From Pseudoalteromonas xiamenensis (GTDB taxonomy: Bacteria > Pseudomonadota > Gammaproteobacteria > Enterobacterales > Alteromonadaceae), in assembly GCF_042431545.1 (NCBI RefSeq), contig NZ_JBHLYX010000002.1: a stretch of 64,000 nucleotides of DNA, one strand, 5' to 3'. Below the pieces are notes generated by a model. The model saw only the letters and a program-made list of their open reading frames with translations, made no database searches and was not told where the DNA came from. Shown here piece by piece: positions 26,563-34,361 of the stretch (within the stretch, counting starts at the first letter, position 1; the number at the start of each line of letters is the position of its first letter). The translations under genes and the position numbers were made by a program.

Positions 26563-27116
26563 AGTGATTCTTCTTCCTCTACATCTTCATATTGATTGTC
26601 ATTTACTTCCATCAGCGCATCAATGTAACGGTAAACTGGCGCCAAATGTTGATATCCGTTTTCTACTTCTCGTGCTAAACCAAAACGCACCATTCGTCCG
26701 TATACGTCTTTTCTCAATTCTGAGCCAGAAAATAACTCGAGCTGGTCAAACAAATGCTTATTGAGTTGTACGATGGTTTGCATCAATTCCAAATCGATGG
26801 TTTCGTCAAACAATGCTCTTAGGGGATCTTTACCTTGGTTTGCAAAATGCTCGATTAACACAAATAAGGTAAGCGCGAAGCTGCGAGATGTTTTACCCAT
26901 GTTAGGCGTGCTTTCGTCAGCTGCAAAATAAAAAAATCCACGGCTATCACGTTTAATTTCTTGGCCTAAGCCAAAAAAGAGTGCTTCATAGGAATCAAAT
27001 TGTTGATCCAATTGCTGCCAAAGAGTCGTGTCTTGCTCACTAATGTGGTAGCCACCCGCCAATTTCTTGTAGATGGCTTGTAATTCAGTAAGCTCAGATA
27101 GGTTGATTGCTGTCAT
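26559..27116 (-). CDS. mksE: MksE, KITE-type condensin subunit
   Basis: 185 aa, acidic C-terminus ('EDVEEEES'). A winged-helix (KITE-like) layout is suggested by alternating helices and the pattern 'YGRMVRFGLAREVENGYQHLAPVYRYIDAL'. I assign it from length, from its position between the kleisin and ATPase genes, and from 4-nt overlap with mksB, which is the mksF-mksE-mksB order of known operons. In homologues MksE bridges the kleisin MksF and modulates the ATPase. Sequence similarity alone is low, so the assignment rests largely on context. Confidence 0.8.
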   Translation of the reverse strand: MTAINLSELTELQAIYKKLAGGYHISEQDTTLWQQLDQQFDSYEALFFGLGQEIKRDSRGFFYFAADESTPNMGKTSRSFALTLFVLIEHFANQGKDPLRALFDETIDLELMQTIVQLNKHLFDQLELFSGSELRKDVYGRMVRFGLAREVENGYQHLAPVYRYIDALMEVNDNQYEDVEEEESL

Positions 27117-27121
27117 AACTA

Positions 27122-28366
27122 TTAATCTTCTTTTGCGTTCGCACTGAATGGATAGAGTGCAAATTGATGTTCGCCAATCGCGATTGTATGTTTTTGGTCT
27201 TCTTGAGATAGCGCAAACTCAGAATCACTGATAATTTTTTGATAGAGGAATAACATTTCGTCAGCTTCCAAATCAGGGTAGCTGCGACTCAAAAAACCAA
27301 GAAGTTGTGTTTTCTTGCCGCTAAAACTACGTAACGCTTTTCTCACATCCGAGTAATCTGGGATATTTGGACTCACATATGCAGGCACGTCCAATTCATC
27401 CGGCAGTTGATAGGCTTCATCCTCGAACTCCGAAAGCCCAGCCATATAAGAAACAATGTGACGTTGTTGACCAAGCGAAAAACGCTGAACATCACTTACA
27501 AAATTGGGTTGTGTCGCGGTCAATACAAAGTCCACACCGCGCTTTCGAACCAGTGAAAGAACTTTAGAGGCTTGACGAGTGATTAAGGTATTTCGGCGTA
27601 ACTCTTCGCGAAGCGGAAGTAACATGTCAGCACTTTGACGTAAACTTTCACGCCCGATTAAATGCATATCGAGGATACGTGTGCGCAGTTGTTCAAGCAT
27701 TCGTTTATCTTCGGGGCCTCGTCCAACTTGATCAAGCGTGATGATTTGCTCACTGATTTGATGTTCTATGAGACTAAAACAACGTTGAAATTCACCGTGA
27801 ATATCGACCATTTCGAGCATTGGTTCGATGTACTCATCAAACGCTTCAAGCACAGCTTGGTAACGCTTTTTTAAAGATACATTGGATTGGTCTGCTTTAG
27901 CTTGTTCAACAATGTTCATGATTGCATTTTCATTGTGTTGATACAGCTTGACTATTTTCCGAACGCGTTCGTCCATAATGCGACTAAAGCGACGAAGTTC
28001 GCCATGGTCGCCAACTTGACCTGCATCGGCGAGTCGGAATCCCAAACGCTCCAAATCTTTTACTAAAACGGTAATTTCTTCTGCAAGCCCTAAACTTTCT
28101 TCTTGCAACAAATAACCCATGAAATCCGCAATAGCGCGATTGAGCTCAAGTTGTGAAGACTTGGCAAGCGGGATAACAATCTCTTGATTTAGCAGTCGAT
28201 TTGCTTCTTTAAATAATCGTTCACTTTGCCAGTTTGGGTTCTTTTGTTTTAATACGTTTTGTACATCTTTTAGACTAAAGTCTGTGTACTTAAAGCGTTT
28301 AAAAAGTAGCTCTAGCGTCGACCAATGTTCGTTTATAGTATTTAATATCTTTTTAGCTGGGATCAT
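27122..28366 (-). CDS. mksF: MksF, kleisin-like condensin subunit
   Basis: 414 aa, almost entirely helical. An N-terminal winged-helix-like part (about residues 1-95, 'FSLKDVQNVLKQKN', 'RLLNQEIVIPLAK') precedes a helical middle and a C-terminal domain ending 'IAIGEHQFALYPFS'. Size and organisation resemble MukF/MksF kleisins, which close the SMC ring. It is the first gene of the operon, 5 nt before mksE. The opposite side of its promoter faces nhaD. No nuclease gene of the MksG/JetD kind lies near, which argues for chromosome maintenance rather than plasmid defence. Confidence 0.8.
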   Translation of the reverse strand: MIPAKKILNTINEHWSTLELLFKRFKYTDFSLKDVQNVLKQKNPNWQSERLFKEANRLLNQEIVIPLAKSSQLELNRAIADFMGYLLQEESLGLAEEITVLVKDLERLGFRLADAGQVGDHGELRRFSRIMDERVRKIVKLYQHNENAIMNIVEQAKADQSNVSLKKRYQAVLEAFDEYIEPMLEMVDIHGEFQRCFSLIEHQISEQIITLDQVGRGPEDKRMLEQLRTRILDMHLIGRESLRQSADMLLPLREELRRNTLITRQASKVLSLVRKRGVDFVLTATQPNFVSDVQRFSLGQQRHIVSYMAGLSEFEDEAYQLPDELDVPAYVSPNIPDYSDVRKALRSFSGKKTQLLGFLSRSYPDLEADEMLFLYQKIISDSEFALSQEDQKHTIAIGEHQFALYPFSANAKED

Positions 28367-28525
28367 GGTTTTCCAGTAGGCAATTTAATTCTTTTGCGAG
28401 AGTGTAAAAAAACTGACAAATAAGTCATAGGTACATGACATCGCTTGTCACTAAATGCTAGACTGCGCGGCGAATTACGTTACCCCTCAAATTTTTTACT
28501 TTATTATACAGGTTGTTTACGAACT

Positions 28526-29773
28526 ATGGTCACGCCCATAATCTTAACCCTAGTCGCAATCGCATTTTTGCTGATCGTTATAGAGGATATCATCCACGTA
28601 AACAAGGCCAAAACAACCCTTTTTTTTGGTACTTTGTGTTGGATTATCGCTTTTATTTTCCCTTTTCATGGCGAAAGCCCAGAAATTGTACAAGAACAGT
28701 TAGATCACAACATTCTTGAGATAGCCACTTTATGGTTGTTTTTGATGGCAGCGATGACTTTTGTTGCCTATCTAAACTCCAAAGGGTTTATCCAAAATAT
28801 TGTTCATCGAGTGATGCCAGCACAAATTAGTGAACGTCGTTTGATGTTTGTGGTGGGGGCGGCTGCATTCTTGTTTTCATCTATTTCAGACAACATTACA
28901 GCGACCTTGATTTCACTTGCGGTAATCATGTCGCTGAAACTCGACCCGAAAAAGCTCATCAAGTATGCCACATTGATTGTATTTGCGGTGAATTCAGGGG
29001 GGGTATCGTTGATTACAGGTGACGTAACAACCCTAATGATTTTCTTAGCAGATAAGGTGACTATTCCTGATCTACTGTTATTGGTACTACCGTCGTTATT
29101 TGCTGTTTTAGTCTTAGCAACCATGCTTTCTATTGGCATGAAAGAACCAGTAGTGTTTGAAAAATCAGATTTACGCCGAATTGAAAAAACGGACATTACC
29201 ATCGCGGTTATTTTCTTTTCGACTATCTTGGCGACGCTTGTATTGAGTGTTTTGTACCACGTACCGCCATTACTTACTTTCTTGTTTGGTTTGTCTCTTA
29301 TGTTCCTAGTGGCGCAATTCTTAATGCGCAAGAAAGACGTAAACAAGAAAATCATTGATTACATTCGTGAAATTGAATACGACACGTTGCTGTTTTTCGT
29401 TGGTGTATTGTTACTCGTTGGTGCGCTCAAAGAAGTCGGTGTTTTACACATGTTTACGCATTTATACGAGCTTATGCCACCTGAATATGCGAACTACCTA
29501 ATGGGTTTACTCTCTGCAACCATTGACAACGTTCCGTTGACCGCGGCGTTGCTTAAAGCAGACATCGCAATGACCGAGCAAAACTGGTTAGCCTTCACCT
29601 ATGCGACAGGGGTAGGTGGGTCAATGCTTATCATTGGTTCTGCAGCGGGTATTATTGCAATGAGTAAAGTGAAAGACTTAACCTTTATGAGCTATTTGCG
29701 TATGTCTGGCTATCTGTTGATTGCCTACACGATTGGCTATACAGGTGCGTTTTTTGCGGGTCAATTTATTTAA
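28526..29773 (+). CDS. nhaD: Na+/H+ antiporter NhaD
   Basis: 415 aa from the ATG at 28526. A TTG 27 codons upstream would add a charged, non-membrane stretch and is rejected. About 12 membrane helices. The conserved NhaD segments are 'SSISDNITATLISLAVIMSL', 'NSGGVSLITGDVTTLMIF' and 'LSATIDNVPLTAALLKAD', with Asp/Asn/Thr residues that form the ion site in this family. NhaD exports Na+ or Li+ in alkaline, salty conditions in Vibrio and halophiles. It is transcribed divergently from mksF, and the promoter of lysC begins 8 nt after its stop. Confidence 0.93.
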   Translation: MVTPIILTLVAIAFLLIVIEDIIHVNKAKTTLFFGTLCWIIAFIFPFHGESPEIVQEQLDHNILEIATLWLFLMAAMTFVAYLNSKGFIQNIVHRVMPAQISERRLMFVVGAAAFLFSSISDNITATLISLAVIMSLKLDPKKLIKYATLIVFAVNSGGVSLITGDVTTLMIFLADKVTIPDLLLLVLPSLFAVLVLATMLSIGMKEPVVFEKSDLRRIEKTDITIAVIFFSTILATLVLSVLYHVPPLLTFLFGLSLMFLVAQFLMRKKDVNKKIIDYIREIEYDTLLFFVGVLLLVGALKEVGVLHMFTHLYELMPPEYANYLMGLLSATIDNVPLTAALLKADIAMTEQNWLAFTYATGVGGSMLIIGSAAGIIAMSKVKDLTFMSYLRMSGYLLIAYTIGYTGAFFAGQFI

Positions 29774-29780
29774 AAATAAC

Positions 29781-29809
29781 TTGACACCTAGACGGCTAAA
29801 CGATAATTT
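29781..29809 (+). promoter_or_regulatory. Sigma-70 promoter of lysC
   Basis: Consensus -35 TTGACA (29781-29786), 17-bp spacer, -10 TAATTT (29804-29809). Transcription would start near 29816 and run through the lysine riboswitch to lysC. Confidence 0.8.
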
Positions 29810-29854
29810 TCACTCGCTCCACAGCGGTGGAGCACGTTTAGCACGTTAGGTGTT

Positions 29855-30030
29855 AAACACAGAAGAGGTGCAATGCCTAGGTAGTTAGGGGGAGAGGACG
29901 ATACTCTACGAACACTAATGAGGGAGAGCATTGCCGAGAGTAAAGGCTAATTCGTCGTGGTCTTTTCTCGGTCTTTGGGGCTGAATCCTCAGGACTGTCA
30001 CCAACTCACTGGTGGAGAGCTTCTGGCAAT
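29855..30030 (+). ncRNA. Lysine riboswitch (L box) aptamer
   Basis: The segment matches the E. coli lysC L box piece by piece: 'CAGAAGAGGTGCAATGCC' at the 5' side, 'GAGGGAGAGCATTGCCGAG' near 29929, 'GGGGCTGAATCCTCAGGACTGTCACC' near 29977 and 'GTGGAGAGCTTCTGG' closing it. P1 is CAGAAG (29860-29865) with CTTCTG (30020-30025). It binds lysine and controls lysC, the gene that follows. Confidence 0.93.
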
Positions 30031-30125
30031 GGTTAATTTCTTCCTTCGACGAGTCACCTTCTTGCCAAGTTCTCCTTGTATTTTATGACTAAAGCCTCAA
30101 AATATATGGCGTAGTCTAAAGGAGA
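30014..30125 (+). promoter_or_regulatory. Expression platform of the lysine riboswitch (translational switch)
   Basis: The lysC Shine-Dalgarno AAGGAGA (30119-30125) is complementary to TCTCCTT at 30071-30077. That anti-SD also pairs with GGAGA at 30014-30018, and TTGCCA (30062-30067) pairs with TGGCAA (30024-30029). Without lysine the aptamer's 3' strand would trap the anti-SD and leave the ribosome site free. With lysine P1 forms and the anti-SD covers it. There is no T-tract terminator, so control looks translational. Confidence 0.65.
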
Positions 30126-30129
30126 GACC

Positions 30130-31476
30130 ATGAATTCTAATATTGTAGTTGCCAAATTTGGCGGTACAAGTGTTGCCGATTTTGATGCAATGTTACGCTG
30201 CGCGCAAATTATCCATGATGATAACAACGTACGTGTTGTTGCCGTGAGCGCAAGCGCTGGCGTTACAAATCATTTAGTGAACCTAACTCAGGCAGGTCAT
30301 AGTGAATCTGACCGTCAGCAGTGGGTTGATGCGGTCATCGCAATTCAAGACAACATTCTAGCAAAACTGAGTTTAGATGCGGATCTAGCACAAGGGTTTG
30401 AGCAAACTCTCAATGAATTTAAACAACTTGCTGCTATGCATGCGTTGAGCAAACAACAGTGCGATGAGATGCTAAGTTTTGGTGAGCGTCTATCTTCATT
30501 TTTATTTACTCAGGTACTTCGCCAACTTGGTGTAAAAGCGGAGCGTTTTGACGTTCGAAAGGTACTTAAAACCAACTCAAGTTTCGGTAAAGCAGTGCCC
30601 GACATACTTGCGACACGTGAAGCCGCAACTGAGTTGCTATTGCCTATCCTAGAGGAGCACGTTGTTGTTACTCAAGGCTTTATTGGTTCAGATAGTTTTG
30701 GGCAAACAACCACGCTTGGACGCGGCGGTTCAGATTACAGCGCGGCTCTACTTGCTGAAGCGATTAGTGCGGTGAGTGTTCACATTTGGACTGACGTTGT
30801 GGGCATCTTTTCTACCGATCCTCGTTTGTGTGCCAAAGCAACGCCAATCGCTCGTTTAAGCTTTGACGAAGCGGCGGAAATGGCAACGTTTGGTGCGAAA
30901 GTGCTGCATCCTGCGACCATTCTGCCAGCAAGCCGAGCAGGTATTTCCGTGTTTGTTGGCTCGAGTCGAGAGCCACATGCTGGTGGAACGTGGATTGAAA
31001 AAGAAAAACGTAACGAGCCTGGTATCCGTGCTGTGACACAACGTAAAAATCAGCTATTACTGACGCTGAAGAGCCCAGAAATGTTGTTAGCGAGCGGTTT
31101 TTTGGCACGCGTTTTTGGCATCTTAAGTAGTTACAATATTTCAGTTGATTTGGTCACTACATCTGAAATTAGTGTGGCGTTAACTCTTGATAATGCCCCA
31201 AATGCAAGCCGTCCTGAACTTGAGCAAGCTTGTTTGGATGAACTTTCTCAGTTTTGCCATGTAACGGTTGAAAACAACCTAACACTTGTGGCGCTGATTG
31301 GTTCTGAAATTCAACTTCGACACGATGATAGTAACCTCATGCGTGTATTGTCTGACTTCAACATTCGTTTAATCTGCCATGGCGCAAGCAAACATAACTT
31401 ATGTTTTTTAGTCGAGCAAAATCAATCCGATTCTGTTGTTCAAGCTATCCACGAACATTTGCTCGAAGTGGCTTAA
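30130..31476 (+). CDS. lysC: Lysine-sensitive aspartokinase III
   Basis: 448 aa, the length of monofunctional AKIII. The N-terminal kinase domain starts 'VVAKFGGTSVADF' (ATP/aspartate-binding Lys9), with 'FGERLSSFL' and 'TLGRGGSDYSAALLAEA' further on. The C-terminal part (about 300-448) holds two ACT domains, 'FGILSSYNISVDLVTTSEISVAL' and 'VLSDFNIRLICHGASKHNLCFLVE', which bind lysine in known homologues. It phosphorylates aspartate at the start of the lysine, methionine and threonine pathway. It is controlled by the L box upstream, so lysine acts on both synthesis and activity. Confidence 0.97.
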   Translation: MNSNIVVAKFGGTSVADFDAMLRCAQIIHDDNNVRVVAVSASAGVTNHLVNLTQAGHSESDRQQWVDAVIAIQDNILAKLSLDADLAQGFEQTLNEFKQLAAMHALSKQQCDEMLSFGERLSSFLFTQVLRQLGVKAERFDVRKVLKTNSSFGKAVPDILATREAATELLLPILEEHVVVTQGFIGSDSFGQTTTLGRGGSDYSAALLAEAISAVSVHIWTDVVGIFSTDPRLCAKATPIARLSFDEAAEMATFGAKVLHPATILPASRAGISVFVGSSREPHAGGTWIEKEKRNEPGIRAVTQRKNQLLLTLKSPEMLLASGFLARVFGILSSYNISVDLVTTSEISVALTLDNAPNASRPELEQACLDELSQFCHVTVENNLTLVALIGSEIQLRHDDSNLMRVLSDFNIRLICHGASKHNLCFLVEQNQSDSVVQAIHEHLLEVA

Positions 31477-31490
31477 TAGTGGAAAGATAA

Positions 31491-31526
31491 GAAGCGAGTT
31501 GTGCATCAATTTTTGCAGCTCGCTTC
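31491..31526 (+). terminator. Hairpin downstream of lysC
   Basis: GAAGCGAG / CTCGCTTC stem with inner pairing TGC/GCA, 14 nt after the lysC stop. It lacks a T tract, so it is a possible terminator or 3' end stabiliser. Confidence 0.45.
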
Positions 31527-31794
31527 GAGTCAAATAACGTTGAACTCACACCAGTCGTGAATTAAATAATAAATAAATTCAACCTTTTATGGCGAGCTAA
31601 GCTAGCGTAGTTAATAGGGTTTTGCGCATTAGGGTTTTTATTTCAATGGAGCATTTGTTTTGTTTAGCTAAACGATGCAGAACTTAACCAGTTTTAGACA
31701 TTCATTTCCTTAAAATACTCGGCCTAAAAAGTCGCTTTTTAGTGCTAACTCAGTATAATCGAACGCCCAAAACAATAACAAAACTGAATGTAGT
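31527..31794. other. Intergenic region lysC / NSS symporter
   Basis: AT-rich region of about 270 bp. The one supported signal is a consensus -10 TATAAT at 31754-31759, which would start the symporter transcript about 30 nt before its ATG. The matching -35 (near 31731) is weak. I see no operator palindrome and no small gene. Confidence 0.4.
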
Positions 31795-33117
31795 ATGGCC
31801 TCTTTGCGCGATGGATTTCAAAGTCGACTCGGTTTCGTATTAGCAGCAGCTGGTGCAGCCGTAGGGCTTGGTAACATTTGGGGATTCCCCACTCAAGCTG
31901 CTAACCATGGTGGTGGTGCGTTTTTACTCGTGTACTTTATCGTCGTGTTTTTGTTGGCATTGCCTGCGCTGTACACCGAGCTGTATATCGGACACCAAGC
32001 CCAATCTAACCCAGTTAAAGCACTAAGCCTCGCATGGAGTGAAAAACAACCCAAAGTCGGCGCACTAGCAGGGTATATAGGCCTGTTTGGCGCAATCGTT
32101 ATGCTCAGCTTTTACAGTATTGTGGCTGGCTGGATGTTGTCCCATGCGCTTGAACCTGTCACTACGTTTCTTGGATTGAGTGATGTAAGTCGGTTTTTAA
32201 CTGAAGACAGCATGGCACGAAATTTTGTGTTTACGCCCTTGATGGTGTTGTTGACGGCAAGCATTATATTTAAAGGGGTTAAGTCAGGTATTGAAAAGTG
32301 GTCGCGTCGATTAATGCCGATGTTACTTATCTTACTGATCGCGCTCATTGCATATATCGCGACGTTACCCGGAGCAAAAGAAGGTTTTGAAACTTACCTT
32401 AAGCCCGATTTTAGCAAAGTGACGGACCCAGATCTTATCATCGCAGCGATGGGGCAGGCTTTCTTCTCGCTGTCGCTGGGCGTTGGTTGCATGATGATTT
32501 ATGGCTCTTATTTAAAGCCAAATGAAAATTTACCTAAGCTAACATTAAGTGTTGCTATGCTTGATACTGCGGTGGCATTTTTAGCCGGTTTGCTTATTAT
32601 TCCCGCTATTTTTGTAGCCCAGCAGCACGGTGTTCAGGTATTTCAAGATGGTAAATTAATCGGAGAAGGGCGTTTAATTTTCGCAGTGCTTCCCGAGTTG
32701 TTTAATACCATGGGTGAAGTTGGTGTTTTCGTCGCTCTGTGCTTTTTTGTTTTAATGTCCATTGCATCAGTCACTTCAACGATTTCCTCCACGGAAATTC
32801 CAGTTTCGTTTTTGGTTGAAAACCATGGCGTAACGCGTAGAGCCGCGACTTGGGCTGTTTCAGCAACTGTGTTACTCGCTTCAATCATCATTATTTTAAA
32901 TTTTGATTGGTTGTTTGGACTTGTGATCACCGTGTTTACACAGTACCAGTTACCACTTATGGGGCTATTCTACTTTATTACCGTAGGCTGGATGTGGAGA
33001 CGAGGCAATCAGCTAGCACTCGAATGCCATGGAAACATCTACTACTTTGCTTTGTATGTGAAGTACGTGTGCCCAGTGTTGATGACGGCGGTATTTGTAA
33101 ACGTCGCATTGAGATAA
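31795..33117 (+). CDS. Sodium-dependent transporter, NSS/SNF family
   Basis: 440 aa with 11-12 membrane helices. TM1 'FVLAAAGAAVGLGNIWGFPTQAANHGGGAF' is the NSS signature, with unwound GLGN and Gly where eukaryotic and LeuT members have Arg (WGFP for WRFP), a variant common in bacterial sub-branches. 'AMGQAFFSLSLGVGCMMIYGSYL' is the TM6 substrate segment. The protein takes up an amino acid or related amine with Na+. The specific substrate cannot be told. It ends at the terminator at 33213. Confidence 0.9.
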   Translation: MASLRDGFQSRLGFVLAAAGAAVGLGNIWGFPTQAANHGGGAFLLVYFIVVFLLALPALYTELYIGHQAQSNPVKALSLAWSEKQPKVGALAGYIGLFGAIVMLSFYSIVAGWMLSHALEPVTTFLGLSDVSRFLTEDSMARNFVFTPLMVLLTASIIFKGVKSGIEKWSRRLMPMLLILLIALIAYIATLPGAKEGFETYLKPDFSKVTDPDLIIAAMGQAFFSLSLGVGCMMIYGSYLKPNENLPKLTLSVAMLDTAVAFLAGLLIIPAIFVAQQHGVQVFQDGKLIGEGRLIFAVLPELFNTMGEVGVFVALCFFVLMSIASVTSTISSTEIPVSFLVENHGVTRRAATWAVSATVLLASIIIILNFDWLFGLVITVFTQYQLPLMGLFYFITVGWMWRRGNQLALECHGNIYYFALYVKYVCPVLMTAVFVNVALR

Positions 33118-33212
33118 ATCGTTATTAACGAGTTGAATAGGAAGCGCGTCCATTGTCGGAAATTGCATTTCTCACAAGTTTAGCTCTGAACACTCGCTTA
33201 CACTCGAAACAA

Positions 33213-33234
33213 AAAAGGCCCATTAGGGCCTTTT
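33213..33234. terminator. Bidirectional terminator, NSS symporter / small secreted protein
   Basis: AAAAGGCCC / GGGCCTTTT stem with an ATTA loop between convergent genes, with A and T tracts on both sides. Confidence 0.9.
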
Positions 33235-33252
33235 AATTATTTCTGATTGTCA

Positions 33253-33498
33253 TTACTTGATTTCTACATCTGTAACCGCTTGGTAGCCATTACTTAGTAA
33301 TTCTTCATTTACGCAATCCAATACATACTTTTTCAGTGCGCCAGCTTCTACGTTGTCGTCTTTCGCCCAATCTGTACACATTTGCGTAAGTTCAGCAACC
33401 ATTTCAGCAGGGGCTTGCTCCTTTGCATCATCCGCTGCGAATACATTGCCTGTGAACACTAACGCGAAAACACCAGCAATGCGAAATAATTTAGTCAT
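33253..33498 (-). CDS. Small secreted protein of unknown function (81 aa)
   Basis: 81 aa with a classic signal peptide 'LFRIAGVFALVFTGNVFA' (cut after residue 21). The mature part is about 60 residues, acidic, with two Cys residues (in 'LTQMCTDW' and 'VLDCVNEEL') that could form a disulfide. Helical pattern. I do not recognise the family. It has its own region upstream (33499-33633, shared with the divergent YqhA-like gene) and shares a terminator with the symporter, so it is expressed alone. A periplasmic role is likely; the function is unknown. Confidence 0.75.
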   Translation of the reverse strand: MTKLFRIAGVFALVFTGNVFAADDAKEQAPAEMVAELTQMCTDWAKDDNVEAGALKKYVLDCVNEELLSNGYQAVTDVEIK

Positions 33499-33633
33499 GT
33501 CTTTGTATCCTAGTGATTAATTAGACGCGCTATTTTTAGCTCAAAAATAATGATTAAGATAACGAATTAATTTTTTCGTCAGGAGAGAATTCTATTATCA
33601 TACCCAACATAAACATTTCTGATTTGAACGGTC

Positions 33634-34164
33634 ATGAGCTCTGAGAAAAATACAGCACAAAATCTGGAACAACTACTTGAAAGAACTTTGTTTAAGGGGC
33701 GTTGGTTACTGGCGCCATTCTTTCTAGGTTTGATGTTTGCCGTAGTTTTATTACTTATAAAATTTTTTAAACAACTGTACACAATGACACTTTCCGCTTT
33801 TTCAGACAGTGGAAATCATTTACTCGTAGGAATACTCACGTTAGTTGATACTGCGTTACTAGCAGGCCTATTGTTAATTATCATTTTCAGTGGTTACGAG
33901 AACTTCGTTTCAAAGCTGGACATTGATGATCATAAAGACCGTCCTGCATGGATGGGCAAAGTCGGTTTTTCTGGATTAAAAATTAAGTTAATCAGTGCGA
34001 TAGTGGCGATTTCGGCGGTAGAGCTACTGAAAGTATTTATTAGCTCGCAAGAATTGACTAATACGCAGTTAGGTTGGAAAGTAGGAATACATCTTACTTT
34101 TGTAATTTCCGGTGTGTTGTTTTCTATTACGGATTACATAAATAGCAAAACGAAAAGTCACTAA
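33634..34164 (+). CDS. YqhA family (UPF0114) membrane protein
   Basis: 176 aa with about four membrane helices: 'WLLAPFFLGLMFAVVLLLIKF', 'LVGILTLVDTALLAGLLLIII', a third near 'LISAIVAISAVELLKVF' and a last near 'VGIHLTFVISGVLFSI'. 'FSGYENFVSKLD' is conserved in the UPF0114 family. The N-terminal 'LERTLFKGRWLLAP' is also typical. The function is not established; it is a small inner membrane protein, perhaps a channel-like homo-oligomer. Single gene, followed by about 200 bp without a feature I can name. Confidence 0.88.
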   Translation: MSSEKNTAQNLEQLLERTLFKGRWLLAPFFLGLMFAVVLLLIKFFKQLYTMTLSAFSDSGNHLLVGILTLVDTALLAGLLLIIIFSGYENFVSKLDIDDHKDRPAWMGKVGFSGLKIKLISAIVAISAVELLKVFISSQELTNTQLGWKVGIHLTFVISGVLFSITDYINSKTKSH

Positions 34165-34361
34165 ACAGATTCTTCTAATTTCAAACTACTTTAGGAAAGG
34201 CTTCTAACAGTAGATTTAGCCTCTACAACTGAAAAATAACGCCTTTAATCATTAAATTAAAGATAGGTGACGTGGACGTTGTATCTTATTCCTACTATCG
34301 ATTTAATTGCATGCGAGGGCTTAACCTCGCACACAATCAAGTATGATTCTGGACGCTAGGA

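Noticed and set aside
23782..28366. A Wadjet (JetABCD) plasmid-defence system
   Set aside because: The ATPase, KITE and kleisin are of the housekeeping MksFEB kind, and no JetD/MksG nuclease gene lies within the neighbouring kb on either side.
28445..28525. N-terminal extension of NhaD from TTG 28445
   Set aside because: The extra residues are polar and basic, not part of the family, and the ATG at 28526 directly precedes the first membrane helix.
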